In this document: one piece after another, positions 15,759 to 23,072 of the stretch
Layout of the letters: the number at the start of each line of letters is the position of its first letter
Position numbering within the stretch: the first letter of the stretch is position 1
The notes under the pieces: model-generated
What the model was told of the DNA's origin: nothing
The model's database searches: none
What the model saw: the letters and a program-made list of their open reading frames with translations, nothing else
Position numbers and translations under genes: made by a program
Origin: Tannerella sp.
GTDB taxonomy: Bacteria > Bacteroidota > Bacteroidia > Bacteroidales > Tannerellaceae
DNA: 30,034 nt
Reading direction: 5' to 3'
Assembly (NCBI GenBank): GCA_031272655.1
Contig: JAISTJ010000202.1
Coordinates: 1-30,034 of the forward strand

Positions 15759-16823
15759 ATGAAGATAGAGTTTACCGCTCAACAAATCGCTGATTATCTG
15801 AATGGTACGGTTGTTGGAAATCCTGCTGTTCGCGTGTCCGACTTCTCAAAAATAGAAGAGGGACACGCGAACACAATAACTTTCCTCGCCAACCCAAAGT
15901 ACGAACATTATATATACGACACCGAAGCAAGTATTGTGCTGGTAAACAATGACTTCACTCCGTCGTCAAAAGTCAAAGCCACGATGATACGGGTTCCTGA
16001 TGCGTATTCTGCGCTGGCGCAGTTGCTCGGTCTCGTAGAACAAACCAAGCCGAAAAAGACAGGTTGCGACCCGTCGGCTTTCGTGTCTGCAAGCGCCTCT
16101 GTACCAGATAGTTGCTATACAGGAGCATTTGCTTATATTGGCGATAATGTAACTATTGGCGAAAGTTGCGCCATCTATCCGTTTGCCTATATAGGAGATA
16201 ACGTAACCATCGGCGACGGAACGACTATATATCCGCATGTTACCGTATATTCCGGATGCGTTATAGGGAGCAACTGTATTATTCATGCGGGCGCTGTCAT
16301 CGGAGCGGACGGGTTTGGTTTCGCTCACCAGGAGACAGGCGAGTACAGCAAAATTGCGCAAATCGGCAATGTGGTAATCGAAGACGATGTCGAAATCGGC
16401 GCAAATACGGCAATAGACCGCGCCGTGATGGGCTCAACGGTTATCAGGAAAGGCGTTAAGCTTGACAACCTGATACAAATAGCTCATAATGTGGAAGTTG
16501 GCGCTAATACGGCAATGGCTGCCCAGGTTGGCATTGCCGGTTCTACAAAGGTAGGAGCCGGATGTCAGTTAGGCGGTCAAGTCGGTCTGGGTGGGCATAT
16601 CACTATCGGCGACAACACTAAGATTGGCGCGCAGGCCGGCATTATCAGCAACACCGCTGCCGGGTCCCAAGTCATCGGTTCGCCCGCAATGCCTATCCCT
16701 ACTTTCATGCGCGCCAGCATTATTATTAAGAAATTGCCTGAAATATATCAGACAATCAATCGTTTAGAAAAAGAAATTGACGAACTGAAAAAAGAAAAGT
16801 TATGCAGAGACAAACAACATTAG
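15759..16823 (+). CDS. lpxD: UDP-3-O-(3-hydroxyacyl)glucosamine N-acyltransferase
   Basis: LpxD adds the second hydroxyacyl chain, from acyl-ACP, to UDP-3-O-acyl-glucosamine, the third step of lipid A synthesis in the cytoplasm. The 354 residues start [20 protein letters not shown], the typical N-terminal uridine-binding domain (about 1-100), followed by a left-handed beta-helix of hexapeptide repeats (about 105-320). The general-base histidine is H243 within [11 protein letters not shown], and [14 protein letters not shown] lies just before it. The C-terminus ends in a charged helix. Length matches Bacteroidota LpxD. Its last 22 bases overlap the start of lpxC-fabZ, pointing to translational coupling. 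Two neighbouring coils both read [11 protein letters not shown], with different codons, which is normal for hexapeptide proteins and not a recent duplication. Confidence 0.97.
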   Translation: MKIEFTAQQIADYLNGTVVGNPAVRVSDFSKIEEGHANTITFLANPKYEHYIYDTEASIVLVNNDFTPSSKVKATMIRVPDAYSALAQLLGLVEQTKPKKTGCDPSAFVSASASVPDSCYTGAFAYIGDNVTIGESCAIYPFAYIGDNVTIGDGTTIYPHVTVYSGCVIGSNCIIHAGAVIGADGFGFAHQETGEYSKIAQIGNVVIEDDVEIGANTAIDRAVMGSTVIRKGVKLDNLIQIAHNVEVGANTAMAAQVGIAGSTKVGAGCQLGGQVGLGGHITIGDNTKIGAQAGIISNTAAGSQVIGSPAMPIPTFMRASIIIKKLPEIYQTINRLEKEIDELKKEKLCRDKQH

Positions 16824-18187
16824 CGTCCGACTTTGCGCTCAGCGGAAAGGGTCTGCACACAGGGCTGAATGTTAATGTCACATTCAAACCGGCGCCCGAA
16901 AATCACGGGTATAAGCTCAAACGCATCGACCTTCCCGACCAGCCGGTCATCGACGCGCTTGCGGAGAACGTTACCAATACCCAGCGTGGGACGGTGCTGA
17001 CCAAGAACGACGTGCAAATAAGCACCGTAGAACACGCCCTCGCTGCGCTCTATGCGCACGGGGTGGACAACTGCCTCATAGAAATAGACGCCCCCGAGAT
17101 GCCTATTCTCGACGGTAGCGCTCTGCACTTCTCGCAAAACATTGAAAGAGTGGGACTTGTAGAGCAGAACGCCCCAAAAGACTATTATATAGTACGGCAT
17201 AAGATAGAGGTCAAGGACGAAAAGACAGGCTCGTCGCTCATCGTCCTGCCCGACGACCGCCTCAGCGTCAATGTGCTGATAGAGTTCGATTCGCCCGTAC
17301 TCGCCAACCAGTACGCCACGCTCAACGACATCGAAGAGTTCCCGCAAAGCATCGCCGCCTCGCGTACGTTTGTATTCCTGCGCGAAGTAGAAACCCTGCT
17401 TGCGAACAACCTCATCAAAGGCGGCGACTTGGACAATGCGATAGTGATTTACGACCGCAAGGTCTCGCAAGCAGAGATGGACAAGATAGCCGACAGTCTG
17501 GGACTTCCGCATAAGAACCCCAAAGAACTCGGCTACTTGAACGAGCGCCCGTTAGTCTTTCCCAACGAGCCGGCGCGCCACAAACTGATAGACGTCATCG
17601 GCGATATAGCCCTTACCGGCAAGCCGATAAAAGGACATATCATAGCCACCCGTCCGGGTCATAAAATCAACAATCAGCTGGCGCGGCTTATACGTAAAGA
17701 CATCAAGCTCAACGATGTACAGCCGCCCGTCTATGACCCCACCGAGGCGCCCGTGATGGACATCAACCGCATACGCGAACTCCTGCCCCACCGCTACCCC
17801 TTCCTTTTAGTGGACAAGATAATAGAAATAGGCGGCGATTATATCGTTGGAATAAAGAACGTTTCGGTCAACGAGCCGTTCTTTCAGGGACATTTCCCGC
17901 AAGAACCCGTCATGCCGGGCGTGCTGTTAGTAGAATCTATGGCGCAGACCGGCGGTCTGTTAGTACTCAACTCTGTCGATGAACCCGAACGCTACTCTAC
18001 TTATTTCATGAAGATAGACGGCGTCAAGTTCCGCCAGAAAGTAGTACCCGGCGATACGCTCATCTTCCGCATACAGATGATTTCGCCCATCCGACGCGGC
18101 ATAGCAACAATGAAAGGCTATGTCTTTGTAGGCGAAAAAGTAGTCTGTGAAGCCGAGTTTATGGCGCAAATCATTAAAAACAAATAA
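16802..18187 (+). CDS. lpxC-fabZ: Bifunctional UDP-3-O-acyl-GlcNAc deacetylase / 3-hydroxyacyl-ACP dehydratase
   Basis: This 461-residue protein fuses two enzymes. Residues about 1-310 are LpxC, the zinc-dependent deacetylase committing the cell to lipid A: zinc ligands H78 (in [14 protein letters not shown]), H260 and D264 ([10 protein letters not shown]), with E77 and H287 as probable acid/base residues. Residues about 318-461 are FabZ, the dehydratase of fatty acid elongation: [14 protein letters not shown] at 328-341, catalytic H364 in FQGHFP, and E378 in [15 protein letters not shown]. The fusion is well known in Bacteroidota and joins two enzymes that compete for 3-hydroxyacyl-ACP. It overlaps lpxD by 22 bp, and lpxA begins 5 bp after its stop. 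Codons here end in C noticeably more often than in lpxD. Confidence 0.97.
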   Translation: MQRQTTLASDFALSGKGLHTGLNVNVTFKPAPENHGYKLKRIDLPDQPVIDALAENVTNTQRGTVLTKNDVQISTVEHALAALYAHGVDNCLIEIDAPEMPILDGSALHFSQNIERVGLVEQNAPKDYYIVRHKIEVKDEKTGSSLIVLPDDRLSVNVLIEFDSPVLANQYATLNDIEEFPQSIAASRTFVFLREVETLLANNLIKGGDLDNAIVIYDRKVSQAEMDKIADSLGLPHKNPKELGYLNERPLVFPNEPARHKLIDVIGDIALTGKPIKGHIIATRPGHKINNQLARLIRKDIKLNDVQPPVYDPTEAPVMDINRIRELLPHRYPFLLVDKIIEIGGDYIVGIKNVSVNEPFFQGHFPQEPVMPGVLLVESMAQTGGLLVLNSVDEPERYSTYFMKIDGVKFRQKVVPGDTLIFRIQMISPIRRGIATMKGYVFVGEKVVCEAEFMAQIIKNK

Positions 18188-18192
18188 GTTAT

Positions 18193-18975
18193 ATGCACTC
18201 ACCACTATCCGTTATTCACCCTGAAGCACAAATTGGTCAAAACGTTAACATTGAGCCTTTTGTGGTCATAGACAGGGATACCGTCATTGGCGACGACTGC
18301 CATATCTATCCCCACGCGACCATCCTGAGCGGCGCCCGTATCGGCAAGGGTTGCAACATCTTCCCCGGCGCGGTCATAGCAGGCATACCGCAAGACCTTA
18401 AGTTCGCCGGCGAAACCTCCACCGCCGAGATAGGCAACAATACCACCATCCGCGAGTGCGCCACCGTCAATCGCGGCACAGCCTCGAAAGGCAGAACAAT
18501 AGTAGGCGACAACTGCCTGATAATGGCATACTCGCACGTGGCGCACGACTGCATAGTACACAACAACGTCATCATCGGCAACGCCTCGCAGATAGCCGGC
18601 GAAGTGGAGATAGACGACCACGCCATCATCAGCGGCGGCTCGCTCGTACACCAGTTCACCCGCATCTCGCAACACGTCATGATACAGGGCGGCTCGCGCG
18701 TCAGCAAAGACATCCCGCCCTATACCCTCATCGGTCGCGAACCTATCTCCTACTGCGGCATCAACATCGTAGGGCTGCACCGCAGAGGCTTCACCAACGA
18801 CCAGATATTCCTCATCCAGGACATCTACCGCACGCTCTACACGCGAGGCCTCAACAATACCGACGCCATCCACGCCATAGAAACTGAGTACCAGCCCAGC
18901 ATAGAGCGCGACCTGATACTCAACTTCATCAAATCCTCCAAACGAGGCATCGTGCGGGGGTCGATGGATGACTGA
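18193..18975 (+). CDS. lpxA: Acyl-ACP--UDP-N-acetylglucosamine O-acyltransferase
   Basis: LpxA transfers a 3-hydroxyacyl chain from ACP to UDP-GlcNAc, the first step of lipid A synthesis. The 260 residues match the family length. A left-handed beta-helix covers about 1-190 (LSVIHPEAQIGQNVNIEPFV at the start), with AGIPQDLKFAGE at 63-74, the HVAHDC motif at 115-120 whose second histidine H118 is the catalytic base, and a helical C-terminal domain containing GLHRRGFTNDQI. It is the last gene of the lpxD-lpxC/fabZ-lpxA operon, 5 bp after the fusion gene. Downstream come T-rich and tandem-repeat DNA rather than a classical terminator. The 310-codon minus-strand frame over this gene is antisense shadow. 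Confidence 0.97.
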   Translation: MHSPLSVIHPEAQIGQNVNIEPFVVIDRDTVIGDDCHIYPHATILSGARIGKGCNIFPGAVIAGIPQDLKFAGETSTAEIGNNTTIRECATVNRGTASKGRTIVGDNCLIMAYSHVAHDCIVHNNVIIGNASQIAGEVEIDDHAIISGGSLVHQFTRISQHVMIQGGSRVSKDIPPYTLIGREPISYCGINIVGLHRRGFTNDQIFLIQDIYRTLYTRGLNNTDAIHAIETEYQPSIERDLILNFIKSSKRGIVRGSMDD

Positions 18976-19004
18976 AAGAAGAAAGCAATTCAGTTTCATT
19001 TGCG

Positions 19005-19042
19005 GTTTTTCTTGTTTTTTTGTAGTTTTTTCTTGTTTTTTT
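19005..19042 (+). repeat. Two copies of a T-rich 16-base direct repeat after lpxA
   Basis: The motif TTTTTCTTGTTTTTTT occurs at about 19006-19021 and again at about 19027-19042, with GTAGT between. The runs of T could help end lpxA transcription, but no strong stem precedes them. The repeat is adjacent to the decanucleotide array that follows. Confidence 0.55.
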
Positions 19043-19060
19043 AGTTTTAGATAAACAAAC

Positions 19061-19155
19061 AAAACAAACAGAAACAAACAGAAACAAACAGAAACAAATA
19101 GAAACAAACAGAAACAAATAGAAACAAACAGAAACAAACAGAAACAAACAGAAAC
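19061..19155. repeat. Decanucleotide tandem repeat, about 9.5 copies
   Basis: The unit GAAACAAACA is repeated head to tail from 19071 to 19150, with two copies reading GAAACAAATA (19091, 19111), a degenerate first copy AAAACAAACA at 19061, and a partial last copy GAAAC at 19151-19155. It fills the space between lpxA and the PF07929-like gene, ending 17 bp before that gene's ATG. The strand is purine/A-rich and the period is close to one helical turn. It is not a CRISPR array: there are no spacers. Confidence 0.95.
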
Positions 19156-19172
19156 TCATCACTAAAAAAAAT

Positions 19173-19703
19173 ATGATTTACAGATTTTTAATATTGTCGG
19201 ACGAAGTTGATAACTTCAAGAGAGAGATACAGATAAATTCTGACGCTTCATTTCTCGATTTTCACAAAGCAATACTCAAAGCAACCGGTTACGACGAGAA
19301 CCAACTGTATTCGTTTTTTATTTGCGACGATGATTGGAGCAAAGAAACGGAGGTAACGCAAATAGAGATGGATACCTCGTCGGAAGAAGACAATTTCGTA
19401 ATGGAAAGTACAAACTTGGACGAACTCATTGAAGACGAGCGTCAGAAGTTGCTTTACGTCTTTGATTCGCTTAGCGAGCGTGTGTTTTTCATAGAGTTAC
19501 GCGAAATCATAACCGGCAAGACCTTAGAAGCTCCTGTGTGTACCAAGTCTATCGGGACGCCGCCTGAACAGTTAATAGATTATGACCTTTCTGCCGGAAA
19601 TATATCAGCCGACTTTGATAATGAGTTCTATGGCGAAGACGAGTTCGACGAAGATGAACTCGAAGGCTTTACTTCGGTTGACGACCTCGACGAGAGGTTC
19701 TGA
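19173..19703 (+). CDS. PF07929-like (pRiA4b ORF-3 / IS1096 TnpR-like) acidic protein
   Basis: The 176-residue protein starts MIYRFLILSDEVDNFKREIQ and has FLDFHKAILKATGYDENQLY (27-46) then FFICDDDWSKETEV (48-61), which is the pattern of the PF07929 family: an N-terminal beta strand, an amphipathic helix and an F..DD.W element. The C-terminal third is strongly acidic (GEDEFDEDELEGF). The database name refers to plasmid and transposon relatives, but chromosomal copies next to miaA in Bacteroidota, as here (miaA begins 21 bp downstream), argue against a mobile origin. Function is unknown. The start at 19173 is 17 bp after the tandem repeat. No signal peptide or membrane segment is present, so it is cytoplasmic. 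Confidence 0.72.
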   Translation: MIYRFLILSDEVDNFKREIQINSDASFLDFHKAILKATGYDENQLYSFFICDDDWSKETEVTQIEMDTSSEEDNFVMESTNLDELIEDERQKLLYVFDSLSERVFFIELREIITGKTLEAPVCTKSIGTPPEQLIDYDLSAGNISADFDNEFYGEDEFDEDELEGFTSVDDLDERF

Positions 19704-19724
19704 CCATTAAAGAAGACGTTCTTT

Positions 19725-20621
19725 ATGAACACCTTGTTCGTTTTACTGGGTGCAACTGCCGTCGGTAAAACAGACGTCGCAATAACTATTGCACAAAGCC
19801 TCAACTGTCCGGTTATCTCGGCAGATTCAAGACAACTCTATAAAGAGCTGCGAATAGGGACTGCCGTACCTCCGCCCGACGTGCTTCAAACTGTAAGACA
19901 TTATTTTATTGCTACCCGCTCTGTAACTGACTATTATAGCGCCAGCATGTACGAGAACGAGGCGTTGAAACTCATAAGCGAACTGCACCCCGCGTATCCC
20001 AATTTACTGCTCTGCGGTGGTTCAATGTTATATATAGACGCCGTTTGTAACGGTATCGACGAGATGCCGACCATTACTGACGACGTCCGCCGAGCATTGC
20101 GACAACAGTTCGATTGTGAAGGCTTAGACGGCATTCTGGCGGAACTGCAACGGTCAGACCCTGATTATTTCAACGAGGTGGACAAAAAAAACTATCGGCG
20201 GGTCATTCACGCCGTCGAGCTTTGCCGAATGACGGGTATGCCTTACTCCCGACTTAGAACACATATCATTAAAACAAGACCTTTCCGTATCATCAAACTC
20301 GGCCTGGAACGCGACAGGCAGGAACTCTACGAGCGCATCAATGCAAGAGTGGATACGATGATACGAGACGGTCTGGTGCGCGAAGCTCAAGACCTCTATC
20401 CGCTACGAGGTCTCAACGCACTTAATACCGTGGGCTACAAAGAACTGTTCGCATACTTTGACGGCGCCTGCAGTATAGACGAAGCTATTGACAAAATAAA
20501 AAGTAATACCCGCTGTTATGCACGTAAGCAGATGACATGGTTTCACCGAGACCCTTCTATTAATTGGTTTCACCCTGATGATACTTGTGCAATGCTTAAA
20601 CTCTTGAACACGGCGGGTTGA
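19725..20621 (+). CDS. miaA: tRNA dimethylallyltransferase
   Basis: MiaA transfers a dimethylallyl group to N6 of A37 in tRNAs reading codons that start with U, supporting accurate decoding. The 298 residues open with NTLFVLLGATAVGKTDVAI, whose P-loop GATAVGKT spans 9-16, followed by ADSRQLYKELRIGTAVP (33-49) with the catalytic Asp at 34, an LLCGGSMLYIDAVCNG segment at about 90-105, and an LNTVGYKELFAYFDG segment near the C-terminus, then NTRCYARKQMTWFHRD. All expected motifs are present and the length is normal. The stop codon lies in the loop of a perfect 7-bp hairpin (20613-20629), so the final residues NTAG are encoded by that palindrome. The gene is convergent with prfA. Confidence 0.96.
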   Translation: MNTLFVLLGATAVGKTDVAITIAQSLNCPVISADSRQLYKELRIGTAVPPPDVLQTVRHYFIATRSVTDYYSASMYENEALKLISELHPAYPNLLLCGGSMLYIDAVCNGIDEMPTITDDVRRALRQQFDCEGLDGILAELQRSDPDYFNEVDKKNYRRVIHAVELCRMTGMPYSRLRTHIIKTRPFRIIKLGLERDRQELYERINARVDTMIRDGLVREAQDLYPLRGLNALNTVGYKELFAYFDGACSIDEAIDKIKSNTRCYARKQMTWFHRDPSINWFHPDDTCAMLKLLNTAG

Positions 20622-20629
20622 AAACCCGC
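20613..20629. terminator. Hairpin at the miaA stop codon between convergent miaA and prfA
   Basis: GCGGGTT (20613-20619) and AACCCGC (20623-20629) form a perfect 7-bp stem with the loop GAA. The miaA TGA stop (20619-20621) lies inside it. It is positioned to act as a shared terminator for the convergent genes, but there is no T-tract on either side, so it may instead be a palindromic repeat element that has replaced the original end of miaA. Confidence 0.55.
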
Positions 20630-20674
20630 ACTCCAATTCCAGTCCGGTTTCGCAAACAATAAACTATAAACCGA

Positions 20675-21775
20675 TTACAGCGCCGCCTCCTTGATGCGTT
20701 CGGCGTTCTCGGCTACTATGAGGTGGTCTATGACGTCCTGAATATCGCCATCCATGAAAGCAGCGAGGTTATATATAGAGTAGTTGATGCGATGGTCTGT
20801 GATACGCCCCTGCGGAAAGTTATAGGTACGTATTTTTGCCGAGCGGTCGCCGGTTGACACAAGCGTTTTGCGACGCGAGGCGATGTCGTCGATATATTTC
20901 TGGTGTTCGCGGTCGTAGATGAACGTGCGCAGGCGACTCAGCGCTCGCTCCTTGTTCTTCGGCTGGTCTCGCGTCTCGGTACATTCTATCAGTATTTCTT
21001 CCTCAGCGCCTGTAATGGGGTTCTTCCAGTTATAGCGTAGTCGGACGCCCGATTCCACTTTGTTGACGTTCTGACCACCCGCGCCGCTCGAGCGAAACGT
21101 GTCCCAGCGTATCTCGCCCTCGTTGATTTGGACGTCTAACTCGTCGGCTTCCGGCAGTACGGCTACGGTTGCAGCCGAAGTGTGCAGGCGTCCCTGCGAT
21201 TCCGTCTGCGGTACGCGCTGCACCCGATGAACGCCCGATTCGTATTTCATTGTACCATAAACATTTGCACCCGTAACAGAGAATATTATCTCCTTGAAAC
21301 CGCCCATAGCGCTCTCGCTGAAACTTGAGATGTTAACAGTCCAGCCTTTCAGTTCACAGTACTTGGAGTACATACGAAAGAGGTCTCCCGCGAAGATTGC
21401 CGCCTCGTCGCCACCTGTGCCGCCGCGTATCTCTACGATTGCGTTCTTGCCGTCTTCCGGGTCGGCAGGAATGAGTAACAGTTTGATTTCTTCCTCTATT
21501 TCAGGCAGTTGTTGCTGCGAGAGCGCAAGTTCCTCGTTAGCGAGCTTCCGCAGGTCGGCATCCTGCTCGCTTTCAAGTATTTCGAGGGCGTCTGTTATGT
21601 TCTTTTGCACTTGGATATATTTATTTCTGGCGTTCAGGAGGCGTTCCAACTCACTGTACTCTTTTGTAAGACGCACATAACGGGGTTGGTCGGCAATGAC
21701 CGACGGGTCGGTTATAAGCGTCGAAACCTCTTCAAAACGGCTCGCTAAACCTTCTAATTTGTTTAATATGTCCAT
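20675..21775 (-). CDS. prfA: Peptide chain release factor 1
   Basis: RF1 recognises UAA and UAG stop codons and triggers peptide release on the ribosome. The 366-residue protein has the N-terminal helical domain (about 1-105), IRGGTGGDEAAIFAGDLF at 117-134, the codon-recognition region with VHRVQRVPQTESQGRLHTSA (182-201), where PQT at 189-191 is the PxT tripeptide of RF1 rather than the SPF of RF2, and the catalytic GGQ motif at 233-235 within SSGAGGQNVNKVESGV. The C-terminus has the usual ITDHRINYS segment. The ATG at 21775 gives a typical N-terminus. It lies 52 bp downstream of purM on the same strand; the gap holds a 7-bp tandem repeat. Confidence 0.97.
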   Translation of the reverse strand: MDILNKLEGLASRFEEVSTLITDPSVIADQPRYVRLTKEYSELERLLNARNKYIQVQKNITDALEILESEQDADLRKLANEELALSQQQLPEIEEEIKLLLIPADPEDGKNAIVEIRGGTGGDEAAIFAGDLFRMYSKYCELKGWTVNISSFSESAMGGFKEIIFSVTGANVYGTMKYESGVHRVQRVPQTESQGRLHTSAATVAVLPEADELDVQINEGEIRWDTFRSSGAGGQNVNKVESGVRLRYNWKNPITGAEEEILIECTETRDQPKNKERALSRLRTFIYDREHQKYIDDIASRRKTLVSTGDRSAKIRTYNFPQGRITDHRINYSIYNLAAFMDGDIQDVIDHLIVAENAERIKEAAL

Positions 21776-21780
21776 TTTTT

Positions 21781-21810
21781 AGTGAATAGTGAATAGTGAA
21801 TAGTGGATAG
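21781..21810. repeat. 7-bp tandem repeat just upstream of prfA
   Basis: AGTGAAT is repeated three times from 21781, followed by one AGTGGAT copy and AG, ending at 21810. On the minus strand the array ends about 5 bases before the prfA ATG, where a ribosome-binding region would be. No TAnnTTTG promoter is visible in this short gap. Confidence 0.85.
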
Positions 21811-21827
21811 CATCAAAACCTCAAACC

Positions 21828-23072
21828 TTAATACCTAAAAGTTCCGTGTTCGCTTTTGATTATCAGTTCTTTATTGGTTTTACTCACGGCTTCACTTGGA
21901 GTGAAGCCGTGAGTCAGGGCTTCGTCAAGCGGTTCTATGCGCCCTACTATTTGAGCGTCGATACCGAAAGAGCGGCTGAGCGCGATGACCTCGTCTGCAA
22001 AAGCGGGGGGCAGATAGACCTCGAAACGATGACCCATGTTGAACACCTTGTACATCTCTGCCCAATCAGTGCCGCTCTGTTCCTGTATGATGCGGAAGAG
22101 AGGAGGTATTGGTAAAAGGGCGTCTTTTATAACGCGCACGTTATCAACAAAATGCAGTATCTTCGTCTGGGCGCCGCCGGAGCAATGTACCATGCCATGT
22201 ATTTCGCCGCGCATAAGGTCTAACAGTTGTTTTATCACCGGAGCGTAAGTACGTGTAGGAGAAAGTACTAACTTACCGATGGTGACCACTTCCGGTAAAC
22301 CTAACAGGTTTTTGAAACCTGTAAGGTTTAAACTGTCTGTCAGTTTCAACCCGCCGGAATAAACAAGTTCGTCCGGCAAGGCGGGGTCAAAACTTTCAGG
22401 ATACTTCTCTGCTAAGTAATGGGCGAAAACGTCGTGCCGAGCTGAAGTCAGACCGTTGCTGCCCATTCCGCCGTTGTATTCTTTCTCGTAGGTAGCCTTC
22501 CCCGACGAGGCAAGCCCTACAATCACATCGCCGGCTTCAATACGCGCATTATCAATGACCTCGGCGCGTCGCATACGGCACGTTACGGTACTGTCCACGA
22601 TGATAGTACGCACTAAGTCGCCTACGTCTGCTGTCTCGCCGCCTGTACCGTAAACGCCTACCCCAAGCGCCCGCAGCTCGGCAAGCAACTCTTCTGTGCC
22701 GTTGATGATTGCAGCTATAACCTCGCCGGGTATAAGATGCTTGTTGCGCCCGATAGTGCTGGAAACGAGGATGTTATCAGTAGCGCCGACGCATAGCAGG
22801 TCGTCGATGTTCATTATCAGCGCGTCCTGCGCAACGCCTTTCCAGACCGACATGTCGCCTGTCTCGCGCCAATAGAGGTATGCAAGCGACGACTTCGTGC
22901 CGGCGCCGTCGGCGTGCATAACGTTGCACCACGCCTCGTCACCACCAAGTATGTCGGGGATTATCTTACAGAACGCCTTGGGATACAGCCCCTTGTCTAT
23001 GTCTCGGATAGCGTTGTGAACGTCTTCCTTTGAGGCGCTGACGCCCCTCTGATTATATCTATCGTTGCTCAT
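21828..23072 (-). CDS. purM: Phosphoribosylformylglycinamidine cyclo-ligase (AIR synthetase) with two palindrome-encoded insertions
   Basis: PurM closes the imidazole ring of 5-aminoimidazole ribotide in purine synthesis, using ATP. The 414-residue protein shows the family elements: NVMHADGAGTKSSLA at 50-64, AQDALIMNIDDLLCVGA at 81-97, VYGTGGETADVGDLV at 140-154, a GLASSGKATYEKEYNGGMGS stretch at 186-205 and NMGHRFEVYLPP at 345-356. The sequence is of the longer Bacteroidota type. Two segments look foreign: NLTGFKNLLGLPE (about 248-260), encoded by the palindrome at 22296-22330, and THGFTPSEAVSKT (about 387-399), encoded by the palindrome at 21882-21914. Removing them would give about 388 residues, near the length I expect. 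The frame stays open and the active-site segments are intact, so the enzyme is probably functional. Its ATG overlaps the stop of the upstream glucosaminidase gene (ATGA). Confidence 0.95.
   Translation of the reverse strand: MSNDRYNQRGVSASKEDVHNAIRDIDKGLYPKAFCKIIPDILGGDEAWCNVMHADGAGTKSSLAYLYWRETGDMSVWKGVAQDALIMNIDDLLCVGATDNILVSSTIGRNKHLIPGEVIAAIINGTEELLAELRALGVGVYGTGGETADVGDLVRTIIVDSTVTCRMRRAEVIDNARIEAGDVIVGLASSGKATYEKEYNGGMGSNGLTSARHDVFAHYLAEKYPESFDPALPDELVYSGGLKLTDSLNLTGFKNLLGLPEVVTIGKLVLSPTRTYAPVIKQLLDLMRGEIHGMVHCSGGAQTKILHFVDNVRVIKDALLPIPPLFRIIQEQSGTDWAEMYKVFNMGHRFEVYLPPAFADEVIALSRSFGIDAQIVGRIEPLDEALTHGFTPSEAVSKTNKELIIKSEHGTFRY
21882..21914. repeat. Palindrome inside the 3' part of purM
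   Basis: ACTCACGGCTTCAC (21882-21895) and GTGAAGCCGTGAGT (21901-21914) are perfect 14-bp inverted copies separated by TTGGA. In the purM frame the element encodes THGFTPSEAVS, between an IVGRIEPLDEAL segment and the C-terminal KELIIKSEHGTFRY. The perfect arms show that the structure, not only the protein, has been kept or was recently acquired. Confidence 0.9.
22296..22330. repeat. Palindrome inside the middle of purM
   Basis: TAAACCTAACAGGTTT (22296-22311) and AAACCTGTAAGGTTTA (22315-22330) pair at 15 of 16 positions around the loop TTG. In the purM frame the element encodes LNLTGFKNLLGL, between GGLKLTDS and a VVTIGKLVLSPTRT segment that is ordinary for PurM. The sequence has no similarity to the second purM palindrome. 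Confidence 0.9.

Noticed and set aside
16123..16236. Apparent internal duplication in lpxD (two [11 protein letters not shown] coils)
   Set aside because: Hexapeptide-repeat proteins normally have similar coils, and the two copies use different codons, so there is no sign of a recent duplication.
18205..19137. 310-codon minus-strand ORF rich in F, L, V and C at its N-terminus
   Set aside because: The hydrophobic start is the reverse reading of the decanucleotide repeat, and the rest is antisense to lpxA. No independent support for a gene.
19061..19155. CRISPR-like array
   Set aside because: The 10-bp units are directly adjacent with no spacers and no cas genes nearby; it is a simple tandem repeat.
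19173..19703. Mobile-element gene, from the IS1096 TnpR-like family name
   Set aside because: No transposase, terminal repeats or target duplications are seen around it, and it is followed closely by miaA; the name is inherited from distant relatives.
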